Assembly (NCBI GenBank): GCA_030035585.1
Contig: CM057468.1
Span: 60,012,145-60,076,144 of the forward strand
Source: Dugong dugon
Taxonomy: Eukaryota; Chordata; Mammalia; Sirenia; Dugongidae
Length of the DNA: 64,000 nucleotides
Reading direction: 5' to 3'
The position numbers were made by a program, and so were the translations under genes. How positions within the stretch are numbered: position 1 is the stretch's first letter; the number at the start of each line of letters is the position of its first letter. This document shows positions 22,567-33,132 of this stretch, in pieces. The notes beneath the pieces were generated by a model. That model did no database searches, was not told the DNA's origin, and saw only the letters and a program-made list of their open reading frames with translations.

Positions 22567-23272
22567 TTCCAGCCTTCAGTATGGATTACACCTCAACATA
22601 AAACAAAAATTCTCACAACTGAACCAATAAGCAACAAACATCATGATAAATGGAGACAATATTGAAGTTATCAAGGACTTCATTTTAGTTGGATCCACAA
22701 TTAATGCCCATGGAAACAACTGTCAAGAAATCTAACAATGTATTGCATTGGGCAGATCTACTGCAAAAGACTTCTTTCAGGTGTTAAAAATCAATGATGT
22801 CACTTTGAGAACTAAGATGCACCTGATCCCAACCGTGGTATTTTCAGTCACCTCATATGCATGTGAAAGCTGGACAATGGATAAGGAAGACTGAAGAATT
22901 GACCCCTTTGAATTATGGTGTTGGCAAAGAATACTGAATATACCATGGACTGCCAGGAGAATGAACAAACTTGTCTTGGAAGAAGTACATCCAGAATGCT
23001 CCTTAGAAGTGAGGGTGGCGAGACTTTGTCTCTCTTAATTTGGATGTGTTTTCAGGATGGACCAGTCCCTGGAGAAAGACATCATGCTTGGTGGAGGATT
23101 AGCAAGAAAGAGGAAGACCTTCAAGGAGATGGACTGACACAGTGGCTGCAACAGTGGGCTCAAATATAGCAACAATTGTGAGGATGGTTCAGGACCTGGC
23201 AGTGTTTTGTTCTGTTGTACATAGGGTCGCTAGGTGTTGGAATTGACTCCACGGCATCTAACAATGGCAACA
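22567..23272 (+). mobile_element. RTE 3'-part fragment, sense
   Basis: 5'-truncated, starting at CAGCCTTCAGTATGGATTAC. It continues through the RT C-terminal side, the FGHVIRRDQ-like region (shifted frame here) and the RTE tail TTGGAATTGACTCCACGGCA then TCTAACAATGGCAACAA. It sits between two antisense L1 segments. Confidence 0.92.
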
Positions 23273-23560
23273 ATACTGCGTTGTACGTATGTACCACAAT
23301 TTGTTTATCCATTCATCCATCGATGGGTGGTTAGGTTCTTTTTAATAATGTTTTTTTGCGGTCAAGCAGATAAGCTGCCTCAGGTTCATCTTGTACATTT
23401 TCTGACCCAAACTTGGAATCGTCAAATTTTTCAAAAACACCTGATTTAGTTGGAAATGTTATGTAGAGATTATACTCTAGGTGCTAGCATCGTCATTGCT
23501 AATGGAATTGTTACTGCATAGAGACCATTTTAGTGGATAAAGCTAGGAATCATATTTCTT
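23273..23560 (-). mobile_element. Old L1 (L1M-like) 3'UTR, antisense
   Basis: GTACCACAATTTGTTTATCC, ATTCATCCATCGATGGGTGG, CTTGTACATTTTCTGACCC and TCTAGGTGCTAGCATCGTC match the expected antisense L1M 3'UTR landmarks. It may be the continuation of L1 sequence left of the RTE insertion, or a separate copy. Confidence 0.65.
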
Positions 23561-24109
23561 TCTTAAAAAAAAAAGAAGCCTGGGAAATTGTTAAAAGGGA
23601 TTTCCTTGTACTATTCTTGACATTTTTCTTTAATATTTTATTAAAATAAAAACCAGCATGCACCCACACACGCATGAATTTGTAGTGATATTTCAGAATC
23701 AAATAAATATTACAAGGTTTTTATTTCTTGGATTGTGGGGGGTTTTTGTATGTTTTAACTTCTAATGAAAATTTTGGTTTCTAATGACATTTATGTAATT
23801 ACTTATCTGCATTATTTCATGCTCTTATTAAAAAAAAAAAAAAAGACTACTTAATTCAGTTTAAGACAACATTGAGGCTCGTTTTGTCCTGTGGACATAT
23901 TCGACTAGGAGTAGATGCCCAAAAAATTCTATTTAAAATCACTAAAGTAAGCATTTTCTGGTGTCCAGTAAGACATGATATTCAGTTACGCCCAATTGTT
24001 AATTATTTTTAGTTTTTAAGGGTTGCTTTTTAAAGCTTAGTTTTGTTTCTTAATTACAGAAAACATTTGTGTCCAAAGCCGAAACTATAATACAAGGTGC
24101 GCTCAGAGA
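23561..24109. other. Unique AT-rich sequence
   Basis: No gene recognised. An A-run lies at 23830-23844. Confidence 0.4.
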
Positions 24110-24370
24110 TAATTTGCTTAATACACCCCAGATATACATACACCTAGTAATATCCTTCCCTACCTGTGTAAATATTTATATTCTTATTTCAAAATTATGT
24201 TGCTTCATTTAAAAAAAAATCAAATTATGTGTGTGTATAATCACATTCCACACTCCTTTTCTTGAAAAAAAATCATATATGATAAGCTTAGTTGTGTATG
24301 TTACTTTTTTTGCTTAATTATATATCTTGGAGACCCTTTTAAAGAGGCAATATGGGCATCTACTCCTTTT
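24110..24370 (-). mobile_element. Old L1 3'-region fragment, antisense (tentative)
   Basis: TGCTTAATTATATATCTTGG, AGACCCTTTTAAAGAGGCAA and TATGGGCATCTACTCC resemble the antisense of an L1M 3'UTR (the segment about displaced-site ATATATCTTGGAGA). Weakly conserved. Confidence 0.45.
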
Positions 24371-26369
24371 CTTTTCAGGTAGTTTCTTGATGAATCCTGG
24401 GTTCTTTGCTTCTCTTTCCTGACAGATCACTCATCCCTTACTGCCAAGCTTCTGTACAAACTCTCAAAGCTTTCCTTCTAAATCCTTTTTGAAACCATCA
24501 TGGGTATAAATAATCTTTTTTCTTTTTCTTTTTGCCTTTTATTTGGATAGTCTTTCAGCACCTTAAACTCAATATGCAGAATGTACAATGCGTTATCTTC
24601 CCTCAAAAATGCAATCTTCATATTGTGTTTCTTTATTTCTCTTACTGATATACAGTTATATATGGCAGAATGGAACTGGGATCATGAAACTTCATGTTCA
24701 AAACAGTACTATTGTACCATATTAAAGCTGAGCAGTGTTTAGTTAATCCTTATTTAGTGATTATAACTTCCAAAATGAATGGCATGGAAACTCATTTGGA
24801 GCATCTCTGAATAATCAGTATAAACAAGCATGCATATTACAGTCTCTTTATGCACATGTATCTACTAATAAACCTGAAGGCATAAACGTGTCTTCAGTAG
24901 AATTTGAGCTAAGTGTTTGTTTCTAAGCAAGGTTAATTCCATTCTATGTATTGCAGAAGGCACACATGAAGTGAGGGCCTGAGGGTGGATGCTTTTATGG
25001 CAAGGATACAGTGGAATTAAAGCCAAATCCTTATTGCTCTGAAACTTATCACCAAAAAGGGAGTGAAGAGTCCAGATCTATTGCATTGATGTTTTTATCT
25101 GTTGCTGGGGTAGATGGTCAGTAATGATCCTCTTTGAGAAGATCTAAGAATTATGACTTAAAAGCTTTCAGTGCTATTCATTGTTAAACACGGTAATAAC
25201 GAGAATACTTGTAACCCTATGCACTCGCATATTTTCTATTCTAAATACTATGACTCATGTAACTTCATACTTTCTTTGGGGATGAGGCGATTTTTATCTC
25301 AGAGATTTTTTTCGTATTTAGATATCAAAAATAAAGCTCTCTTACATTTTTAGATACTGCTAAAAAATAGTTCAAATTTATAAATACTTCAAGGAAAATA
25401 TACAATAGATGTCTTCAGAAAGTACGTTTCTCACTGTTTCTCATTTAAATCATGAAAACACAATGAAACAAGAACCAGACACCCTTTACTTGGTTGTACC
25501 TCTGATTAAATTAGACACTTGTGGTAAATCAAAATGCATTTTCTAAGTGAAAGAATACGAAGCCAAATTGCCGTTTGGGCTGGAGATTTTCTAGAAAAAA
25601 AATAAAGCACATTGTTTTGATTTGGTCAGTGCATCAGTAAGTTTAATTTTCCAATTGACTGGAGAGATGTTGTAATACCTTGTACAAACATGATTTGTAA
25701 CCTTCTAACCTTTTTTATTCTGAGCACACAAAATGAAACTATTTTTCATCGGTAACAAACTGCAGAAATATAAGCATGGAAAAGTCATTCTTTGCTTCCT
25801 CTTTGTACACAAGTGACTTAAATAATATAAGTAAACAGAATTATGCCTCAAAAAAAAGACATCCATCAGTTTTTTGATGCAAAAAATTAAAATTAGACTC
25901 AAAACCATTAAATATCCCCATTAGCTACCCTTTCTTGGTAATATACAAAACAAATTATCAGTATCACTTTTTTTTCTACATGAAAAACTTCTGCAAGGAG
26001 TTATATAGATTTTTTTTTGAGTGCTAAGAAATCTTAACTATTTCTCTTTTTAAAAGATTCTTCTTTGGACAGCTCTTATATTTTGTTCTTTTTCTTTTTC
26101 TTTTTTTTTTCCTATTCTAGTAAATGCAATTAACATTTATGTGGCCTTACGAATAGTCTCTGCAAGCTTTTGAAATATTGCATTTAATCACTGTGATCTA
26201 ATTCACTGGGAGAACTGAGCTAACTTTCCACGTAGATTAAGTGATGGTAGGGGAAGGCTACCTACATGGTATAATTTGAAGAGCTTTCTTGCCACCCAAT
26301 ATTTCTTCCTTCAAGCATGATATGGTGTCCATAAAAATATTGTTTCAAACATATTTCTCTCGGCTAAGG
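24371..26369. other. Long unique stretch, no gene seen
   Basis: No young repeat. Short open frames (60-67 codons near 25171 and 25705) have no recognisable domain. Positions 24400-24620 may be an old L2-like remnant, but I cannot support this firmly. Confidence 0.4.
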
Positions 26370-26548
26370 CATTGGTCTCTAAGTGTGCAGCCTATCAAAA
26401 TCTCTTAGTAAATTTTCTAAAAACTCAGTTTATCAAGTCCCACTCTATCCCACTCTATTAGAATCTCCTAAAGGTAGACCTAAGATCTGTAGTTAAAGAA
26501 AAAAAAAAAAGTTGATTGTGATAGACTTTTAGTTTGGGGAACCGTTGA
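26370..26548 (+). mobile_element. MER5-like hAT-Charlie MITE (tentative)
   Basis: GCATTGGTCTCTAAGTGTGC at one end, CTATTAGAATCTCCTAAAGG in the middle and GTTTGGGGAACCGTTGAA at the other end follow the MER5A plan, with TIR-like ends and the central TAGAATCTCC motif. Confidence 0.55.
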
Positions 26549-27111
26549 ATTAAGGGACTATAGTCTTTAAGTTTCTCTGTTAAATTACAGTTGTTCAGTG
26601 GATGGAAACCGAATATATTGGAATTCACAAGTCCTAGGCAGTATTATCAGTGTGGTAAAGATGTTTTCTTATTGCAGTTCTTATGGCTTCTCCGTATTTC
26701 TATAGGTGTCCTGTTTTTTCATGCTTCCTTCCATTATCAACACATGGTTTTAGAAAAAAACTAACAAACGTGTTCACACTTCAGCTTTAGAGTTAATGAG
26801 ACTAGTGTTTTCACTCTGACTAAACTGGAATTGTCAAAGGAATTAAACTCTAATTTTTAATCAAAGTGATAATCTTCTGAGGCTTTCCTAGCACCAGATT
26901 TTTTTCCTTGTCAAAGCCAGGTTTGAGATTCTGTGCTTCTTGATGATACTCAGACCTGCATTTACAGAAGTCTTTCCATTTTAAAACACACTTCCCCAAT
27001 TATATTTTCTATTTGATACTAAAAAATGCCTGTGAAATAGGATAGGATTATTGTAGAAATGAAGACTGAAAGGGTTAATGAGGCTTGGGAGATCATACAA
27101 ACAAGTTGTTA
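26549..27111. other. Unique sequence, no gene seen
   Basis: AT-rich; no repeat or coding signal recognised. Confidence 0.4.
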
Positions 27112-27310
27112 TATTTTCAGGCTTAGGAGTCTCATTGGTCAGGGTTCAAGTCTTGGCTACATCATGTAACCCTGAGTGAGATATTTAACCTCTCTCTGAA
27201 ATCACTTTTTCTCATCTGTAAGATAGGCATAAAGGCATAATAGGGTTGTTGCAAGGATTAACTGTATTAAAATGTTTGTAAAAAACAACTTAGTACCCAG
27301 TAAATAGCAT
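27112..27310 (+). mobile_element. MIR element, sense
   Basis: GGTTCAAGTCTTGGCTACAT, TTAACCTCTCTCTGAAATCA, GGTTGTTGCAAGGATTAACT and AGTACCCAGTAAATAGCATG give the MIR order from core to 3' end. Confidence 0.85.
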
Positions 27311-27659
27311 GAATTTGCATAAATAAGTGAGGGCTGGATCCTCTGATGTCCAGCTCATTGCTATTTCCTCTTGAACGCACCTTAGATGCTTCGCATCAGA
27401 TCCATTTCAGGTCTCACAGCTAGCAGACAGCGGGGCAATAATAGAATACAGTGTAGATAAGTTTTGACAGTGGAGAAACAGGCTCAACGTTAGGAGTATT
27501 GTTAGGGACAGTAGGTCTTGAAACACTACTGAGGATTTGTGGTAATTTGGAACATGCTCAATAATTGATCAAAGAGTGAGCAATTGTGAACAAATAAGTA
27601 TTACCCAAGTGTGACTTGCTAATGCATTCTATTCCTGAGCTACTAATTTTGAAGTAGGA
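27311..27659. other. Unique sequence
   Basis: No gene or repeat recognised. Confidence 0.35.
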
Positions 27660-27815
27660 TTTTAAAAATTAACCAATATTTTATTATGCAAATTTTCAAT
27701 CAAGTAGAATAATTTAAAAAATTTTACAATGAACATCCACATAACTACTCACCACCTAAGTTCTACAATTGATTTTTTTTGTTATGTTTATTTTAACTAC
27801 ATATCCATCCATCCT
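27660..27815 (-). mobile_element. Old L1 3'UTR fragment, antisense
   Basis: ACAATGAACATCCACATAAC, TACTCACCACCTAAGTTCTA then CAATTGATTTTTTTTGTTA resembles the common antisense L1M stretch (ATGAACACCCATATACCC type). Confidence 0.5.
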
Positions 27816-29565
27816 GCTCAAAGCAGTCACAGTATCCAGAGTATTAGCATTTGCACCAGCTTCTCCAGCCCCGATTCCTGCAAGCCAACATGAATCAGGA
27901 TAGGTGATAGCTGCATATACAGTGGATTGAATTACAGGAGAGGAACCCTGAGTTTAAGGAACTCAAATATTTTACAATAGACAGTAACCATGCCTGTCCT
28001 TTTCTCTGAAGAGAATCTCTGTCTAAAATGTGGTTATTTCTCTTTCTGTTGAGGTACAACTCTGGATTATCCTCAATACTCTTTATAAGGCTGATGTGCA
28101 AAGCCAGTCATCTATTTGATGGCAAAACTGGCTGGCAGCCAATCAGGCATATGTCAGTTCTGCTTTGCCGATTGTTTTTCTCTCTGCCTACATTGTTACC
28201 TTCTCAAGATGGTAGTGTGGTCCCACTGGAGTTGAGATCTTTCCACTCACCTTCATTGTAGGTGCCATGCTATTTGCATGGTCCCCTAGACTGTACAAAA
28301 TGATATCCAATAATACTGATGCTTTAATCTGTTTTCAGTGTTTTGTAGATGTGCTTTAACATAGACATGTGGAGTTACGAGCGATAGGAATTTAAAATCA
28401 AAACTACCTTTTTCCTCCTGAGGTGTCTTGCAAGGCTAACACATAGTTCCCCGTTCTATTTTAAAGGGAAATGATGTATGAACTAGTTTGGTAATACTTC
28501 TTGGGCATCAACTAATTCTAAGCAAACAATAATTTGATGACATAAGGGTACGTGAATCAGACACATGTGGACCAAATTATCTCTGAAGTACATTGGAGCA
28601 TAAACATCAAAGGGACGGGGTAGTATTTGGAGGGCTGCCAAATCCTATTGGGCATTACCAAACCTAACTAAGTTTGAGAGGAGGAGGGAAGGAACAGGAC
28701 ATTTTAAAGCTCTAGGTGCGCAACCAAAACCTTTTGGGTCCTGGAATTTAAGGCAATAGAATCTTTAAAATCTTCAGCACAGGGCAGCATGCTGTAAGTC
28801 AAGTGGGTAGGCATCCATGATAGGCGGTTACATTTTTGCTTTTGACAGTTGCATTTACCAAAGTATTACTTAGTAAAACAAATGAACAAAAATTATACTT
28901 CAGGTTATTCTGTCATTGTAAAATTTCTCAGGTCCAAGAGCATCAAGTGCAAGGTCACATTAATTACTGTTCATTTGTGGTTACTGACAGCTGCCTGTTC
29001 ATCCAACTTGCAAAAATTGACCAATAGTCTTGCAAGGGGAGAGTGGCTTTACAGAAATGCTTACAGTTTTCTCAGGACACTGTAGTCTGGTAGATTGGTT
29101 GTTATTTTTGAGCTTGTATAAAATGGAACTCTTGAGCCAGAATCTTTCTTTGCAGTGCGCGAGAGGGTTTTAATCCATCTTCTACTAATTAGCTCCTTAT
29201 TTTCATATTTATCAAAGCAAATGAGACCAGGCAATTTTTCCTTTGCTCAAACCCGCAAGCACAGTGCGAGTGTCTCTCCCCCTTGGCACATGTCCAGAAA
29301 CACCTCTACTAGATCGGCTGTGAACAGGGTGCTTCATTAAACAGTTGCTACAGCCATTTTAGCTAACACATGGTAATTAGTATAAACATAGTACAACATC
29401 GTTTCATGTATTTATACTATAATTGCACATTTTAATTTCAGTCATTAAGCATATTTAGAGTGCGTTAATTTTAAAATGAAGCAATTACTTTAATTGTAGC
29501 ATGAATATAATCAACCCTAATGCACTAGATCTGGTTCTAAACTCACTTTTTCTTTTTTTTGGGGG
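27816..29565. other. Repeat-free stretch, possible conserved non-coding element at 28800-29545
   Basis: About 1.7 kb without a recognisable repeat, the cleanest segment of the window. 28800-29545 has more balanced base composition and many homeodomain-type cores (TAATTA, ATTAG, TTAATTAC). The open frames here (63, 78 and 61 codons near 28836-29340) are overlapping and share no domain I recognise. A T/G homopolymer run near 29549-29567 separates it from the L1 tail. Confidence 0.35.
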
Positions 29566-30318
29566 GGTGGTGGGAGGCTGGGAGATATTTCCATTCTTTT
29601 GCTATTACACTCCATGCTACAGTGAATGATCTCACACATGCCTTTTCCACATGTGGTGAGTGCATCTGTGCAATACATTTCCAGCAGTGTGACCACTGGG
29701 TTGGAGGGTTATGTACGTTTGTGATTTTGAGAGATATTGCCACATTGCCCTCCATAGGGATCACACCAACTTACGCTTTCTCTCCAAAATGCCTCTTGGT
29801 AGAGTGCTTGCTTTCCGCAACCTCACCAACGTGGTGCTTTAACACACTCTGGATAAGTCCCCAATCTGATAGGTGAAAATGGTAGGTCAGTGTAGTATTT
29901 TTTTTTTTTTAATTGTGGTAAATATATTTATAACAAAACATTTGCCATTTGAACATTTTTACATGTACAATTAGGTGACGTTAGTTACGTTCATCACATT
30001 GTGCAACCACACATCACCCTATCCATTTCCAAAATCTTCCATCACCTTTAACAGAAACTCATTGCTCCCTAAACAATAACTCACCCTTCCCCCATCTCTT
30101 CCACCCCTAGTAACCACTAATGGCATAGGGTACATGAATCAGAAACACTGATTAACATATAAACTTTGGTCTCTATACACTCGCCAAATTCTAGATATTT
30201 CAGATAAGTGGGATCGTACAATATTTGTCCTTGCATGTCTGACTGATTTTACTCAGCATAATGTTTTCAAGTTTCATTCCTATCGCAGCACGTATCAGGA
30301 CTTCATTTCTCTTTCTAT
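29566..30318 (-). mobile_element. Old L1 (L1M-like) 3'UTR, antisense
   Basis: Two blocks in the expected order: TTGCTATTACACTCCATGCT.., TATTGCCACATTGCCCTCCA, CCAATCTGATAGGTGAAAAT; then, after a T-run at 29898-29911, AATTGTGGTAAATATATTT.., GTGCAACCACACATCACCCT and TACTCAGCATAATGTTTTCA. The open frames of 73 and 105 codons at 29543-29876 are shadows of this UTR. Confidence 0.85.
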
Positions 30319-30329
30319 AAAAACAAAAC

Positions 30330-30368
30330 AAAACAAACCCATTGCCACCAGGTTGATTCCCGCTCATA
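30330..30368 (-). mobile_element. SINE tail fragment, antisense
   Basis: AACAAACCCATTGCCACCAG followed by GTTGATTCCCGCTCATAGG, the antisense 3' end of the SINE; the rest is absent. Confidence 0.75.
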
Positions 30369-30487
30369 GGCTCCACATGTACTTATTGCAGGCCTACTAA
30401 GTTTGGAGTACTGTACCAGTGTTGGTGAAACAATGATGAACACATATAAAGAAGGTCCCTGCCCTCATTGAGCTCACAGTTTAGCAG
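30369..30487 (+). mobile_element. Old mammalian interspersed repeat (L2/MIR-type, family uncertain)
   Basis: TACTTATTGCAGGCCTACTA, GAAGGTCCCTGCCCTCATTG and AGCTCACAGTTTAGCAGG are a familiar ancient mammalian repeat phrase. I recognise the phrase but not the exact family. Confidence 0.55.
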
Positions 30488-30882
30488 GAAAAAAAAAAAA
30501 AAGAAACCTAACAAAAATGAGGTTGTTATCAATTGTGTTTAACGATATAAAAGCCTTAGTGAGGAAGAACTTAAAGAAGGGTCTTATTTTCAAATCTTTT
30601 TCAAAGAGCATGGGAGACTGAAAGGAAAGGGATATTTTTCAGTGTAGGTACATTTGAATTGTTTGAATTTTTACTTTGTGCACATATTCCATTTTTAGTT
30701 AAAAAGAAAAAAATGGTTTTCACAAGTCTAATATCCAATACTTTCTGGAAAAATAAAAAATAATTTTAATGTTAAATAAAGATAAGTTTCCTTAGGTCCT
30801 TCATTTTGCAAAGTATTTCCTTTTCCTTAATAAAGGAACCTGAGGAAGCCATTTATGGAGAACTTTAGTTATTCTGGAACAG
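30488..30882. other. Unique AT-rich sequence
   Basis: A-run at 30489-30502, then no repeat or gene recognised. Confidence 0.35.
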
Positions 30883-31395
30883 AGTTTCCCAAACTCTCTT
30901 GGCTCATAGTACTGTTAGAGTTTCAGTAATTTTTTCATAGCACCCCTAGGCCAAAAGCAATATCCAACAATCCTGTTTATTAGGCAGTTAGATCCAAACA
31001 AAGTAATAAGTATTTATGTCCTAACAACTTAATAACTGTTTGAAAAAATAATACATATAAATTGAAAAATATTTATTTCATTATTAAACAACCACAATTA
31101 CTTCCTAATGGGATGTGTGTGTCTGTTTTACACTGCACAATTTCTCAAACCTGGGAAGCAGAATGTACAACAACATTTCCTTTTCCATATTGTTTTTTGC
31201 ATGTTACTTGTGTTTTATCACAGAAACCTCTGAAAACCCCACTTCAGGAAGATAAGATGTCAAAGAAAGAAATGTAGTGTGATGTAATGTTGAAACTGTG
31301 ACTACTTTGAGTTAGTAGTTTGTATGATATCAGACAGATGTCAAGTATAGCTGTGAGGGGCCCTGGGGCTTCTAAGAACACAATTTGAGAACTGT
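30883..31395. mobile_element. hAT-like non-autonomous DNA transposon (candidate)
   Basis: Left end CAGAGTTTCCCAAACTCTCT; right end, read on the other strand, CAGTTCTCAAATTGTGTTCT. Both follow the hAT-Charlie terminal pattern (CAGxGxTTCTCAAAC). Inside, CACCCCTAGGCCAAAAGCAA and GAGGGGCCCTGGGGCTTCT lie at symmetric positions. The 71-codon frame at 31062-31277 has no transposase similarity I can see. Confidence 0.6.
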
Positions 31396-31649
31396 AATTC
31401 TTAGATAATTCTATTTCTGGACTCTACAGGACTTGTGTAGCCCTTTGGAAAATCGGGACATTCTCCATTACTAGTGAGGAAACTTTTCCCCCTCTTACTG
31501 GATCTCAGAAGAATCTACAAATGCTTTCAGAGTTGCATTTATCCACCTTAGTAGTCCAGCAGAATGACTTTGTCTTATCTCCAGGGAAAAGCACTGACCC
31601 TGGGTATGGTGTGGGATATAAAAAAAAGCACTAGGCTTCTTTGATGATC

Positions 31650-31800
31650 AGATTCTAACTGTTATATTAAGCAAGTCATTTCACTTCATGGAGATTCAGT
31701 TTTCTCAAATAAGAAGCATATTTTGCCCTATTTGCAATCCTAGAATAAATTTCAAATAAGATGTTGTGCTTGAAAGCACTTTAGAAACTGGTAACTATCC
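31650..31800 (+). mobile_element. MIR element, sense, diverged
   Basis: AAGCAAGTCATTTCACTTCA, GGAGATTCAGTTTTCTCAAA and GTGCTTGAAAGCACTTTAGA follow the MIR order with heavy divergence. Confidence 0.6.
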
Positions 31801-31833
31801 ATAAGTATGAAGACTAAAAAATAATAATAATAA

Positions 31834-31996
31834 AAGAGGAAGACCCTCAACAAGGTGGATTGACACAGTGGCTGCAACACAGGGCTCAAACATAGCAATA
31901 ATTGTGACAATAGCATAGGACTGGGCAACGTTTAGTTCTGTTGTACATGGGCTCACTATGAGTCCAAACCAACCTGACAGCCCCTAACAACAACAT
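31834..31996 (+). mobile_element. RTE 3'-end fragment, sense
   Basis: Very short 5'-truncated copy: AGAGGAAGACCCTCAACAAG, ACACAGTGGCTGCAACACAG, then GACAGCCCCTAACAACAACA. Preceded by (AAT)n at 31820-31833. Confidence 0.92.
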
Positions 31997-32968
31997 CACT
32001 TTTGGTGTTACTACCATGCAGAATTTTTTAAGTGGGCTAGAGCTTTGCTTTTGCAATTCTTTATTTTTGTATAACTGTAACACAAAACTCTAACACAAAA
32101 CTATAACTAGCTTTGGTCTAAACAGACTAATTGGAATTAAGGCAGGACAGTACCTCTCCTTCCCCCAAACAGTTGAAAAGTAATATACTTTAGTCTCTCT
32201 GATTTTGAGTCAAAAACAAACAAAAGGCTATTTTGTCTCTCTGTGAAGACCTGTGTATTGTTTATTCACTGAGAATATGAACATTACCCTGAGATTGTTC
32301 CTCCATCTCTGTCTTATAAATATATTTTGGTATGCTCTATGGTCCTCATAAATGCAGAAATGTGAATTTTACATGAATAGATGAATGGCAAGTCTTTAAA
32401 ATGTATCCTATGATAATCATTTTGGTCTTTGGAAATTCATCTTGGATTGTGTTGTTAAATCATAGCCTTTAGTACATGATGATTTATTTTCTGTTACTAA
32501 TACGATGAAATGAATTAAATAAGTCAAGATTTTAAAGTCCTTAGGACTTTATATATATAGCACTCACTTTGTGGTATGACTTAAAAAGTACTATTTTTTA
32601 AATGTTTAAAGTTAATACTTTAAATACTTGCATGAATTCACTTGTTTCCAGTCACATAATTAATGGAGAGCAAATAGAATAAATACCAGGGTGAGACCAG
32701 TTCAACAAGTGAAATTAAAATTGTTCTGGAGCTGAGACTTTTCCTAGCACTACGTATCTCACAACACCCAATATAGTTTCTTTTTCTGTTTTAGCACGTT
32801 TGTATAACTGTATTTTGTTTGCATTTGCCTCTCTATCCTCAATTTGTCTATGAGTTGCTGGTGGGTGGAGGCCTTTTCTCCATCATTTCTATATCCTGCA
32901 GGGCCTGGCAAGCCGAGTCTTGGACATAGAATAGTTGTTTGATACATCTTTGTCAATTAACAGACAGA
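31997..32968. other. Unique AT-rich sequence
   Basis: No gene or clear repeat. The 65-codon antisense frames at 31886-32083 and 32759-32956 are unsupported. Confidence 0.4.
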
Positions 32969-32980
32969 TGGCTGAATGAA

Positions 32981-33120
32981 AGATCTCTGGTGGCACAGTG
33001 TTAAGAGGTTGGCTGCTAACCAAAAAATCAGCAGTTTGAACCCTTAGAAACCCTATGAGGCAGTTCTGCTCTGTCTTACACGATCACTATGAGTCAGAAT
33101 CGACTAGACAGCAATGAGTT
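32981..33120 (+). mobile_element. Afrotherian-type SINE, sense, with TSD
   Basis: Head TCTCTGGTGGCACAGTGTTA, body CCCTATGAGGCAGTTCTGC, tail ACTATGAGTCAGAATCGACT. Flanked by TGGCTGAATGAA (32969-32980) and TGGCTGAATAAA (33121-33132), 11 of 12 identical: a clear target site duplication. Confidence 0.95.
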
Positions 33121-33132
33121 TGGCTGAATAAA

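Noticed and set aside
29559-29876. 105-codon open frame as a gene
   Set aside because: It lies wholly in an antisense L1 3'UTR whose landmarks are recognisable on both sides.
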